Of a DNA stretch of 21,668 nt, positions 1 to 6,076 are shown in pieces (positions within the stretch are counted from its first letter, which is position 1; each line of letters opens with the position of its first letter). The notes under the pieces are model-generated. The model saw only the letters and a list, made by a program, of their open reading frames with translations. It ran no database searches and had not been told where the DNA came from. A program made the translations under genes and the position numbers. Source of the stretch: a virus; IMG/VR virus record IMGVR_UViG_3300030333_007061, positions 1 through 21,668 of that record. One strand, 5' to 3'.

Positions 1-13
1 TCAAACGTTTGAC
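1..13. promoter_or_regulatory. Palindromic site, copy 1 (TCAAACGTTTGA)
   Basis: Perfect dyad TCAAACGTTTGA at 1-12, six bases before the ATG of the kinase gene at 19. The C at 13 would pair with a G just outside the window if the site matches copy 4, which carries GTCAAACGTTTGAC. It belongs to a four-member family of intergenic palindromes on this strand. It is probably the binding site of a symmetric DNA-binding protein or an RNA element; which of these cannot be told from sequence. Confidence 0.6.
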
Positions 14-18
14 GAGTA

Positions 19-546
19 ATGAAAAATATATGTTACATCCTGCGCGGTTTACCGGGCACAGGTAAGTCGCGCCTCGCAAGGCTGATTAGCGCAGCCAATA
101 ATCCCGAATACTGTCTCGACAGGTTCTTTGTCCGAACCTTCTCTACTGATGACCTGTTCATCAATGAGGAAGGAGTCTACGAGTTCGATGCAGACCTGCT
201 CAAGTGGCACCACCAAGAGAACCTGCGGCGGGCTATTGAGTTCTTCAACCTGCACCCACGACCGCACCAGACTCTGGAGGGTGAGTACTGGGTACAGATT
301 GCCATCATTGACAATACAAACGTCCAGCACTGGGAGTATGAACCCTACATTACAGCCGCTGAAGAAGCAGGGTGGGATGTGCAGATCATTACCCTCGATT
401 GGAATGAGCATGACATCCCCCTCTATGCCAAGCGCAACAAGCATGGTGTGCCTGAAGAGGCGATCCGGCGCATGGCAGACAGGTGGGAGTATCCCGCTGG
501 TGTTATGAAATTTGGGTCTGACGAATGGCGGGACACCTCTAAATAA
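19..546 (+). CDS. P-loop kinase, N4BP2/polynucleotide-kinase-like
   Basis: The 175-aa product starts with a beta strand and a textbook Walker A motif, GLPGTGKS (residues 10-17). FSTDDLF (41-47) and IIDNTN (96-101) follow, then the spaced pattern W-Y-Y-AAEEAGW (105-119). This order matches the AAA_33 / N4BP2-like branch of P-loop kinases, whose members phosphorylate nucleic-acid ends or small molecules. The substrate here is unknown. The length suits a single kinase domain with no phosphatase or ligase partner, unlike T4 polynucleotide kinase. The first ATG was chosen. It lies directly after palindrome copy 1 and has no convincing ribosome-binding site, only a weak GAG. It could serve in repair of nucleic acid during infection, but that is inference. 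The kinase fold is firm and the substrate is not. Confidence 0.85.
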   Translation: MKNICYILRGLPGTGKSRLARLISAANNPEYCLDRFFVRTFSTDDLFINEEGVYEFDADLLKWHHQENLRRAIEFFNLHPRPHQTLEGEYWVQIAIIDNTNVQHWEYEPYITAAEEAGWDVQIITLDWNEHDIPLYAKRNKHGVPEEAIRRMADRWEYPAGVMKFGSDEWRDTSK

Positions 547-565
547 GCAAAAATAAAACAATCTC

Positions 566-1216
566 ATGAAACAAAACAAAAGAAAACTGGACCTTGGTCA
601 CCTTGGTCCTAAGCGTTGGTTCCGCCGTAACAAGCGGAAGAAGCAAAGCATGGTAGCTCGCATGGCTCGCATGATGAATGACCTTGTAGACTCCGTTATG
701 CTCCGAAAGGGATTACCCAAACATGTAATAGAAATTACTGTGTGGGAAACCTGTCACCGTAGCTCTGAGTATAGTGATTGTTCTGATAGCCCATTCAGTC
801 ATTCGCATGAGTTCTCTCAACAGGACTACGCACTCGAAACCATGTGGGTGGAGTATGTAGAGAGATGCATAGATTGGGAAATCAACCCTGAAGAATGTAT
901 GTCAGAGTTTGAATTCAAGACTGAACTCGTATATCAGGGGGAAGTCGAGCACGGCGACCAACCAGACCTAGGTATCTTTAGTCTTGTGAAGAAGACCTAC
1001 TACGTAGATACCAAGACCCGCGCCCTGTATCGTTTTGACAATATACTAGGGCAATCCCACGTTAGCCATCGTCCGTGTGTCCATGATCCTAGTCATGCTG
1101 ACTTCAGAAAGAAGGGCAAAGACTTTGGTGGTCTTGATCGAGTTCCGTATCCAGTGCTCAACCGCATGAGAAGAGATGTCTTGGCAGATGTTACTAGGTA
1201 TATGGAAAATGCTTAG
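566..1216 (+). CDS. Hypothetical protein, basic N-terminus (216 aa)
   Basis: I do not recognise this protein. The first ~35 residues are rich in Lys and Arg (for example RRNKRKKQ near 20-27), suggesting nucleic-acid contact or a flexible basic tail. The middle is acidic and aromatic and contains scattered Cys and His (CHRSSEYSDC near 63-72, and a His-rich stretch near 78-82), but no clean zinc-finger spacing. It follows the kinase gene after a 19-base gap and is likely cotranscribed. The leader AAAACAATCTC before the ATG has no Shine-Dalgarno motif and resembles the A-rich leaders of genes at 3420 and 6077. No membrane segment or signal peptide is visible. The reading frame is well supported by length and gene order; the function is unknown. 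Confidence 0.75.
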   Translation: MKQNKRKLDLGHLGPKRWFRRNKRKKQSMVARMARMMNDLVDSVMLRKGLPKHVIEITVWETCHRSSEYSDCSDSPFSHSHEFSQQDYALETMWVEYVERCIDWEINPEECMSEFEFKTELVYQGEVEHGDQPDLGIFSLVKKTYYVDTKTRALYRFDNILGQSHVSHRPCVHDPSHADFRKKGKDFGGLDRVPYPVLNRMRRDVLADVTRYMENA

Positions 1217-1253
1217 AGGGCAGAACTGTATTCCAGAAGGGCTGGCCAGAGCA

Positions 1254-1267
1254 GTTAAACGTTTAAC
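1254..1267. promoter_or_regulatory. Palindromic site, copy 2 (GTTAAACGTTTAAC)
   Basis: A 14-bp perfect dyad GTTAAACGTTTAAC ends 11 bases before the ATG at 1279, in the 62-base gap after the 216-aa gene. It shares the AAACGTTT core with the other intergenic sites but carries T/A where copies 1 and 4 carry C/G at the symmetric positions, so symmetry is kept. No clear -35/-10 pair was seen next to it. Confidence 0.65.
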
Positions 1268-1278
1268 CAGACCAACAA

Positions 1279-1521
1279 ATGAAAACAATGATAAGTGAAC
1301 CACCGAAATATAAGGTAGGCGACGAAGTTTTCTGGACAGATCCCGATGAGGGGATCTGTTCTGGAAACGGAAAAGTAACCAAAGTTGGAGAAATCTATTC
1401 GGTTAAGAAAGATGACGGGGGTGAACTGGAGGCGTACGAACACGAACTAACCCTGCACCCTGAACCCTGTAACATGGATGAAGATGGCGTGGGGTGTAAG
1501 CCAAAGGACAACGACCGTTAA
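1279..1521 (+). CDS. Small SH3-like-fold candidate (80 aa)
   Basis: This is a short acidic protein. Its N-terminal half has the pattern YKVGDEVFWTDPD (11-23), then CSGNGKV and a run of alternating beta-like residues. That pattern, a Gly-Asp-x-Val turn followed by short strands, is typical of small SH3/Tudor-like barrels seen in many phage and bacterial proteins. No catalytic residues are evident. The C-terminus is a charged, Cys-containing tail. An alternative start is the ATG at 1288, three codons in, whose leader GAAAACA resembles those of other genes here. Palindrome copy 2 lies just upstream, so this gene may head its own regulated unit with the genes at 1528-2325. The fold is a guess from local pattern; the gene itself is likely. 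Confidence 0.65.
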   Translation: MKTMISEPPKYKVGDEVFWTDPDEGICSGNGKVTKVGEIYSVKKDDGGELEAYEHELTLHPEPCNMDEDGVGCKPKDNDR

Positions 1522-1527
1522 TGAATC

Positions 1528-1785
1528 ATGAGTAACCCAATAGACGTAAGAAAATGGATGCCAGCCATACGGCGTATGGCCAAGCAGAAGCTACCCCTCA
1601 TCCTAGCGCAGGAAGAACTACGCAGGGAACGGGAGGCAGCTAAAGAGCTAACCGATGAGATAAAACGTTTAGCCAAACAGGCACGGGAGTGTGAGCAAGG
1701 GGCTACCGGTATGTGGTTAATGCGCCATGCATCCTGTTTAGAGAAACTTGTAACTGAATATGAAAACAAAAATGAATCCCTTTAA
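1528..1785 (+). CDS. Small helical / coiled-coil protein (85 aa)
   Basis: The sequence is dominated by Arg, Lys, Glu, Ala and Leu, with heptad-like spacing from about residue 20 to 55 (AQEELRREREAAKELTDEIKR region). This predicts a long amphipathic helix or coiled coil. No catalytic motif or membrane segment is present, and I do not recognise the family. It starts six bases after the stop of the 80-aa gene, and its 3' end overlaps the next gene by 26 bases, so it is probably translated as part of the same mRNA. An AAACGTTT core occurs inside it at 1663-1670 but lacks extended symmetry, so it is not counted as a regulatory site. Confidence 0.65.
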   Translation: MSNPIDVRKWMPAIRRMAKQKLPLILAQEELRREREAAKELTDEIKRLAKQARECEQGATGMWLMRHASCLEKLVTEYENKNESL

Positions 1786-2080
1786 AGGGAAAGTAGCGAC
1801 AGCCGTTCTTGATCTATCAGACGGGAACGGGAAGCGGACTGGTGTGCAATACCACGACACTATTATTGTGGAGTTCACCGACCATGAGATAAAGCTGAAC
1901 GCCACAGACCCTGATGGGGAGCCGTGGCACACGCCTACAACCAAACTACGCATGAACCAAGTATCCCAACAATATGATCTTGGCTTCCATGTGTATCAGA
2001 AGTATGGGAGCTGGTGGGTTGAACCCAAGAACGGCGGGGCGAAGATGCCCTACATGGACAACATGACCATTAGGAGATAA
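1760..2080 (+). CDS. Hypothetical protein (106 aa)
   Basis: I do not recognise this protein with certainty. It looks beta-rich, with alternating hydrophobic residues in VATAVLDLSD and TIIVEF, then a conserved-looking block from residue ~58 (TTKLRMNQ, then GFHVYQKYGSWWVEP). That block reads like a compact small-protein core. The chosen ATG overlaps the previous gene by 26 bases; an equally good start is the ATG at 1772, four codons later, which follows the A-rich leader GAAAACAAAA and gives a 102-aa protein. The last codons carry the Shine-Dalgarno site of the next gene (AGGAG at 2072-2076), which supports translational coupling. Confidence 0.65.
   Translation: MKTKMNPFKGKVATAVLDLSDGNGKRTGVQYHDTIIVEFTDHEIKLNATDPDGEPWHTPTTKLRMNQVSQQYDLGFHVYQKYGSWWVEPKNGGAKMPYMDNMTIRR
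2072..2076 (+). promoter_or_regulatory. Shine-Dalgarno site AGGAG for the gene at 2086
   Basis: AGGAG lies nine bases before the ATG at 2086, inside the last codons of the upstream gene. It is notable because it is one of very few convincing Shine-Dalgarno sites in the + strand block; the other good one is AAGGA before 6077. Confidence 0.65.
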
Positions 2081-2085
2081 CTACC

Positions 2086-2325
2086 ATGAACCTAGAACAG
2101 CTAAAGGAACTCATTCACGAGATCGGAGACGACACACTCTGCGAGATGACAGGCGAGACAGGTCTGGCACCAGAAGAGAAACAGAAAATAAATGAAGCCA
2201 TAGAAGGTTTGCGCGAAGTAGCGCAAGCGGCTTTGGAATTCATGCCGGAAGGTAACTCTATTATCGAGGTAGTAGAGGCGCGTAATGATCTTATAGATGC
2301 TTTTAATTTATCTTCTAATCAGTAG
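2086..2325 (+). CDS. Small acidic helical protein (79 aa)
   Basis: This is an acidic, Leu/Glu/Ala-rich sequence predicted to be nearly all helical, with no recognisable domain. The patterns LKELIHEIGDD and INEAIEGLREVAQAALEF suggest two amphipathic helices. It is the last gene before the promoter region. Its stop (TAG, 2323-2325) is only seven bases from the -35 element of the next promoter. The start is well supported by an AGGAG site nine bases upstream. The function is unknown; a small regulatory or anti-host protein is possible, but nothing in the sequence demonstrates it. Confidence 0.65.
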   Translation: MNLEQLKELIHEIGDDTLCEMTGETGLAPEEKQKINEAIEGLREVAQAALEFMPEGNSIIEVVEARNDLIDAFNLSSNQ

Positions 2326-2332
2326 AAAAGTA

Positions 2333-2361
2333 TTGACGATATATACTTTATATGGTATAAT
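2333..2361 (+). promoter_or_regulatory. Consensus sigma70-type promoter with extended -10
   Basis: The -35 box TTGACG (2333-2338) and -10 box TATAAT (2356-2361) are separated by exactly 17 bp. TGG directly before the -10 makes it an extended -10 promoter. Transcription should start near 2368 and run right into the gene at 2453 and the AAA+/VWA operon. It is the only full consensus match noticed on the + strand. Such strength fits recognition by an unmodified host polymerase, so probably early or middle expression, unless repressed. Confidence 0.85.
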
Positions 2362-2364
2362 ATA

Positions 2365-2396
2365 TGAACAGTTGGGAAAGGTATCTCAACTGTTCA
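2365..2396 (+). promoter_or_regulatory. Hairpin / dyad at the predicted transcript start
   Basis: TGAACAGTTG (2365-2374) pairs with CAACTGTTCA (2387-2396), a perfect 10-bp stem extended by a G-U and a G-C pair around an eight-base loop. The predicted start of transcription falls in the left arm. As RNA it would cap the 5' end and could protect the mRNA from decay. As DNA it offers two inverted 10-bp half-sites whose centres are 22 bp apart, about two helical turns, so a repressor operator is equally possible. It is not followed by a U-run, so it is not an intrinsic terminator. Confidence 0.7.
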
Positions 2397-2409
2397 TCAC
2401 ACACAAACC

Positions 2410-2429
2410 GCAGTTAAACGTTTAACTGC
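2410..2429. promoter_or_regulatory. Palindromic site, copy 3 (20-bp perfect dyad)
   Basis: GCAGTTAAACGTTTAACTGC is a perfect 20-bp palindrome, the longest of the family. It sits in the leader downstream of the strong promoter and 23 bases before the GTG at 2453. Being about 40 bp downstream of the predicted transcript start, it could act as a roadblock operator or as an RNA element in the leader. The base pairs outside the 14-bp core match copy 4 (CAG/CTG). Confidence 0.75.
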
Positions 2430-2452
2430 AAAAGTAGAAAGACACAGACAAA

Positions 2453-3358
2453 GTGCAAACAACAACACCACAAAGACAGGCCGTCCGCAAGACGGCAGAG
2501 CAGCAGAGGGAACAAAAGCAAGAGCCTAGTGGCCTCAGCATCGGAGCAACAATTAACATCTCCGCTTCATCCTTCGACAAAAGAAGGAAGAATAGAAAAG
2601 GGGAAAGGGAATATGCGGAGAAACATGGTACGGACATCGACGCAAACGAGATGACCACCAAGCTCATCCGCAAGGATTATCTCAAGCGGATCACCAGCCA
2701 TGTGGCTAAAACGAGGGAGGGTATCAAGCACTACACTTCCCCTTGGGATGATGGTGGGAATCGTCGGGTCGCCCCGCTTATGATCCCCAAGCTCCAGAAC
2801 TACGTTACCAAACGTAGGATGGAGTGGCAGGAGTTGGTAGATGAGTTTGTTGCCAAGTGGCCTGAGATCAGAAGCAATTCTGAACAGAGGCTCAATGGTG
2901 ACTTCGCCAAGTTTGCCCACCTCTATCCAGCAGTGGACGACCTCGATGGAGTTCGCCGGAACTTCAATCTTAACATTACCTTTGGCCCGTTGGGTGGAGC
3001 AGAGGATCTCCCGCTTGACTTGCGAGAGACATGGGAAGAGGAGGACCAACGCCGTCGTGCAGAGATCTCTCAGGATCTTCGTGACAGGTTCTACGACAAG
3101 CTCACTCATCTTTCCAAGCGGTGCGCCGTGGCGGGTGATGAAGGCACACGGTTTGCCAAGTCGAACTTGGGCCATGTTCTGGAGCTTTGCGACATCCTCC
3201 CGTCGATGATGATCGACAGTGACATGGAGCTGCAAGGGGCCATCGAGCGGGCCAAGCATATGCTGCAAGGCGTAGACTCTGATAGCATCAAGTCATCCAA
3301 GATTGTGGCTACTGACATCAGTCAGCAAGCCAAGGAGATTGCTAACTCTCTCATGTAA
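2453..3358 (+). CDS. Hypothetical partner protein of the AAA+/VWA operon (301 aa)
   Basis: The first gene after the strong promoter. It begins with GTG; no ATG occurs in frame until about residue 67, and the GTG is preceded by the A-rich leader AAAAGTAGAAAG rather than a Shine-Dalgarno site. The N-terminal ~55 residues are Gln/Lys/Arg-rich and probably disordered. A more structured region follows, with SPWDDGGNRRVAP (96-108) and then long charged helices to the C-terminus. No catalytic motif is evident. Proteins of about this size recur next to MoxR/CobS-like ATPases and VWA proteins in phages; from memory the DUF3150 family is one candidate, but this needs a profile search. It is probably an adaptor, substrate or structural partner of the ATPase encoded next. 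Confidence 0.8.
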   Translation: MQTTTPQRQAVRKTAEQQREQKQEPSGLSIGATINISASSFDKRRKNRKGEREYAEKHGTDIDANEMTTKLIRKDYLKRITSHVAKTREGIKHYTSPWDDGGNRRVAPLMIPKLQNYVTKRRMEWQELVDEFVAKWPEIRSNSEQRLNGDFAKFAHLYPAVDDLDGVRRNFNLNITFGPLGGAEDLPLDLRETWEEEDQRRRAEISQDLRDRFYDKLTHLSKRCAVAGDEGTRFAKSNLGHVLELCDILPSMMIDSDMELQGAIERAKHMLQGVDSDSIKSSKIVATDISQQAKEIANSLM

Positions 3359-3419
3359 CAAACAGTCGGGGGCCGCGCATCCGTTGATCACGCGGAACAA
3401 AAAGTAGAAACAAAACAAT

Positions 3420-4499
3420 ATGACACACGTTGAAATAACAACAGAAGACATCCCATCCGTATTGGACCGTGACCTCAAGACAGGCAACAAAAAGCCTCCT
3501 GTCTTTCTGGCGTGGTATGGATTGGGTAAATCAATGCAAGCCGCGTTGTGGGCCACTAAGATGATGGCCCACTACATCGACTATCGTGGGGCCTATAAAA
3601 CGTTTAACGACGTTCGTGGGTTCGGGATACCTAACCATGAGGAAGAGCGTATGAAGTTCTACCATGACGAAGACCTCGACTTCAAAGAGGGCGTAATGAA
3701 TGTCCTCCATCTGGAGGAGATTGGTCTTCTCAGTCCTCAGACCCAGAAGGTTATGATGCAGATGCTTCTGGAGAAACGGGTAGGTAAGTTCTTCTTCCCT
3801 GAAGATACCTTCGTCATGGGGTCATCCAACATGCTCGCCCACAAGACGGGGGTTGAGCCTTGGCTGGCCGCGTTGGCTGACAGGGTGGGGTTCTACCGCA
3901 TTCGTCCTGACTTTGATTCATATCAGAGATACCTCATGGATCATGGTAAGACTCCTTATCTCTTGGCGTTCCTGAACTCCAATCCTTCTGCTCCATATGA
4001 TTTCAAGATCAAGGAATGGGACAGAGAGTCCAACCTGCCTACCTTCCGGTCGTTCTCTCGACTGGATGAACTGACTGACAGTTACGATGACATTGCAGAA
4101 GCCGTGGCAGATCCTCTGTTCCGTGCCCATGCTACAGCTCGTGTCGGTCCTAAGTATGGACAAATGTACACGGAGTTCATCAAGCTCACCAGCAGAGTAG
4201 GTGATGTGGAGTCAATGATCGAGGATGCTGATCGTTGCAGTATCCCGCATGAGGTGGACATCAAATGGCTTATTGCCTGCCGGTCCATTGCCTTAGCGGA
4301 CAAAAATAATGTCGATAAGGTTCTTACTCTGGCGCACCGCCTGACAGATCCCAACATGAACAACCCCAGCAACCTCGACATGTTGGAATCCTTCGTTGGT
4401 AATTCCATCAGCCGGATCAAGAAAGACTTGCTTAAGACTCAGGCCCTCGTAGGGTGGCGAGTCAAGCATGCCGACGAACTCTCAGGAAAGGTCAACTAA
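3420..4499 (+). CDS. MoxR/CobS-like AAA+ ATPase
   Basis: The 359-aa product has the layout of a compact MoxR-family AAA+ ATPase. A Walker A-like loop WYGLGKS (32-38) is reduced from the usual GxxGxGK. A Walker B-like strand follows, VLHLEEIG (95-102), with Glu-Glu where Asp-Glu is normal. The sensor-1 Asn is in VMGSSN (132-137), and LADRVGFYRI (152-161) is the region that often carries the arginine finger. A helical C-terminal domain follows. MoxR ATPases work as hexamers that remodel or load partner proteins, typically with a VWA protein encoded beside them, as is the case here (gene at 4727). Related pairs are RavA-ViaA and CobS-CobT; marine phages often carry genes named cobS for such ATPases without proof of a cobalamin role. 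It starts 61 bases after the 301-aa gene with leader AAAAAGTAGAAACAAAACAAT. Confidence 0.82.
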   Translation: MTHVEITTEDIPSVLDRDLKTGNKKPPVFLAWYGLGKSMQAALWATKMMAHYIDYRGAYKTFNDVRGFGIPNHEEERMKFYHDEDLDFKEGVMNVLHLEEIGLLSPQTQKVMMQMLLEKRVGKFFFPEDTFVMGSSNMLAHKTGVEPWLAALADRVGFYRIRPDFDSYQRYLMDHGKTPYLLAFLNSNPSAPYDFKIKEWDRESNLPTFRSFSRLDELTDSYDDIAEAVADPLFRAHATARVGPKYGQMYTEFIKLTSRVGDVESMIEDADRCSIPHEVDIKWLIACRSIALADKNNVDKVLTLAHRLTDPNMNNPSNLDMLESFVGNSISRIKKDLLKTQALVGWRVKHADELSGKVN

Positions 4500-4815
4500 A
4501 CTGATCCACTGCATCCTGAACCACGAATCCTGCCCCACGATTATGTGGCCAGCTACCGATCCAGTTGTAACCGGATTCTACTTCTGGCTACGTGATATGG
4601 GTAGTAACCACATAGTCGGGGCGGATAGTGGACACATTAGAGTATCTAGGGAAGCGGACGAATTGCTCCGCGACCATAGAGTTACAGTCAAACGTTTGAC
4701 TGAAATACACAGAAAAGAAAAGAAACATGACAGTAGAAGAAAAACTCGCGAAAGCGAAGAACATCATCGCGAACCATCACGAAATCTTCATACCGGCTAT
4801 CGCCGCTTTGGATGA
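4468..4815 (+). CDS. Possible small ORF between the ATPase and VWA genes
   Basis: An open frame fills the 227-base gap between the ATPase stop and the VWA start, and overlaps both genes. From the first ATG it would give 115 aa; from the ATG at 4543, 90 aa. The gap portion reads like real protein (for example VVTGFYFWLRD and IRVSREADELLRD), while the tail overlapping the VWA gene is basic and low in complexity, as expected for an out-of-frame shadow. Palindrome copy 4 falls inside it, unlike the other copies, which are strictly intergenic. The stretch may therefore be a small gene or simply a leader region. No homology is recognised. Confidence 0.35.
   Translation: MPTNSQERSTKLIHCILNHESCPTIMWPATDPVVTGFYFWLRDMGSNHIVGADSGHIRVSREADELLRDHRVTVKRLTEIHRKEKKHDSRRKTRESEEHHREPSRNLHTGYRRFG
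4685..4702. promoter_or_regulatory. Palindromic site, copy 4 (18-bp perfect dyad)
   Basis: CAGTCAAACGTTTGACTG is a perfect 18-bp palindrome ending 24 bases before the ATG at 4727. Compared with copy 3 it differs by one C/G for T/A pair on each side of the core, so the symmetry is maintained by paired changes. The spacing to the start codon (24) is almost the same as for copy 3 (23). The right arm contains TTGACT, a -35-like hexamer, but no -10 box follows at the right distance. Confidence 0.72.
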
Positions 4816-6058
4816 AGAGATCGTTTACGATGACCCATCCCTGACCGCCTGCACGGACGGGGAGAAAATCAAATACGGTGCCCAATATGTTGGGACACTG
4901 AATGTCCAGCAAACCGTTGGATTGATTGTGCATGAGATACTGCACCCCTTGCTCGACCACATCACAAGATTGGTATCGCAGTTCGAAAGTGACCCCCGAC
5001 TCGCAAACATCGGGGCGGACTACGAGATCAATAACTACGTGACAATATACAATAAGGAAGCCGCCTTCCCTATTGTGTTGCCACCTGATGCTTATGTCGA
5101 TGTCGAGAAGTATGGCACACTGGCAGCGGAGGTTATCATCAGGAAGCTCTATGAGGATACCCCGCCGCCTCCCCCGCCTCCCCCGCCGCCGACTGACCCC
5201 GACGGCGATTGTGACAACCCCACTGATGGGGAAGGTGACAAGGAAGGCAAGGGCGACAAGGAAGGCAAGGACGACAAGGAAGGCAAGGGCGACAAGGAAG
5301 GCAAGGAAGGCAAGGAAGGCAAGGGCAACGGATCTGGCGGGGGCCAGCCCAGCCGACAGCCTTACTCTTCTGGTGAGTTCAAGCCCGCCAAGAATCCTAC
5401 CAAGGCTAGGGAACTAGCCAACAAGTGGAGGGAGATCCTGTCCAGCACCATCCAGATTGCGAAACTTCGCGGTAAGGGTGGCGGTAAGTTCATCGAGAAA
5501 CTTGAGGAACTATTGGAGCCTCCCCTTGATCTGGAGTCTCTGTTGGATAAATACACCAGTGAGTTCTGTATGTCGGACGAATCCATCCGCGCAGACAAGC
5601 GTCACCTAGCTTATCACGATATCTGCATCACAGGTATGGAGGATGAGCAACATGGGACATTGGTATTCGTCAAGGACACCAGTGGTAGTATCAACAGTGA
5701 TATCCTTAACTCCGTCGTGAGCATTGTGCAGGGGGCTTCTAGCAAGCTCCGTCCCCGCCGCATCATTGTGATGGATGTGGATGCAGAGGTGCAGCACGTT
5801 GAAGAGTTCGGGCCCAACGATGATATCCCCGCTGAAGCCAAGGGCAGAGGAGGCACAGACTTCCGACCTGCGTTTGATTTCATCGAGAACAATCTTGAGG
5901 AAGCACGAGTCATTATCTACTTCACTGATGGATATGGCGTGTTCCCCGACGAAGAACCAAGTATCCCGACCTTGTGGGTAACATATGGTCTGGAAGATGA
6001 TGGCTTCCCATTTGGTCAGGTAGTCAACATGAATGAACTGATGGACCAAGCAGTATAA
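4727..6058 (+). CDS. VWA-domain protein with N-terminal metallopeptidase-like domain
   Basis: The 443-aa product has two domains joined by a low-complexity linker. Near the N-terminus VGLIVHEILHPLLDH holds a zincin motif HExxH (69-73) plus a third His at 78, matching the putative metallopeptidase domain of the DUF2201 family. The linker has ten prolines (146-155) and GDKEGK-type repeats (170-200). The C-terminal part (~300-443) is a VWA-like domain with the metal-site residues DTSGS (317-321), Thr in GGTDF (377) and Asp in FTDG (401), so a MIDAS looks intact. VWA proteins of this kind act with MoxR ATPases, encoded just upstream. Peptidase activity is not proven for this family. The A-rich leader GAAAAGAAAAGAAAC precedes the ATG, and palindrome copy 4 lies upstream. 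Confidence 0.85.
   Translation: MTVEEKLAKAKNIIANHHEIFIPAIAALDEEIVYDDPSLTACTDGEKIKYGAQYVGTLNVQQTVGLIVHEILHPLLDHITRLVSQFESDPRLANIGADYEINNYVTIYNKEAAFPIVLPPDAYVDVEKYGTLAAEVIIRKLYEDTPPPPPPPPPPTDPDGDCDNPTDGEGDKEGKGDKEGKDDKEGKGDKEGKEGKEGKGNGSGGGQPSRQPYSSGEFKPAKNPTKARELANKWREILSSTIQIAKLRGKGGGKFIEKLEELLEPPLDLESLLDKYTSEFCMSDESIRADKRHLAYHDICITGMEDEQHGTLVFVKDTSGSINSDILNSVVSIVQGASSKLRPRRIIVMDVDAEVQHVEEFGPNDDIPAEAKGRGGTDFRPAFDFIENNLEEARVIIYFTDGYGVFPDEEPSIPTLWVTYGLEDDGFPFGQVVNMNELMDQAV
5237..5323 (+). repeat. In-frame tandem repeat encoding (G/D)DKEGK units
   Basis: Three full 18-bp units of the type GACAAGGAAGGCAAGGGC are followed by a 15-bp unit and two 9-bp units (GAAGGCAAG). All stay in frame within the VWA gene and encode a charged flexible linker. 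Different strains may differ in copy number through slippage. A polyproline stretch of C-rich codons precedes it at about 5161-5190. Confidence 0.85.
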
Positions 6059-6076
6059 AATAGAAAGGAAAACAAA

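Noticed and set aside
49-579. - strand open frame (176 codons) opposite the kinase gene
   Set aside because: Antisense to a frame with an unmistakable Walker A motif.
1663-1670. Further AAACGTTT core inside a gene
   Set aside because: Only the 8-bp core is symmetric and it is within coding sequence; a similar core occurs at 3598-3605. Not counted as regulatory sites.
2567-3268. Long - strand open frame (233 codons) opposite the 301-aa gene
   Set aside because: It lies wholly antisense to a better-supported gene that follows a consensus promoter, and its composition is irregular; treated as a shadow.
3373-3395. Possible hairpin CCGCG...CGCGG before the ATPase gene
   Set aside because: Only five pairs with a 13-base loop and no T-run; too weak to call a terminator or regulator.
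4685-4724. TTGACT in palindrome copy 4 as a promoter -35 box
   Set aside because: No -10-like hexamer at 16-18 bp downstream; the region is A/G-rich.
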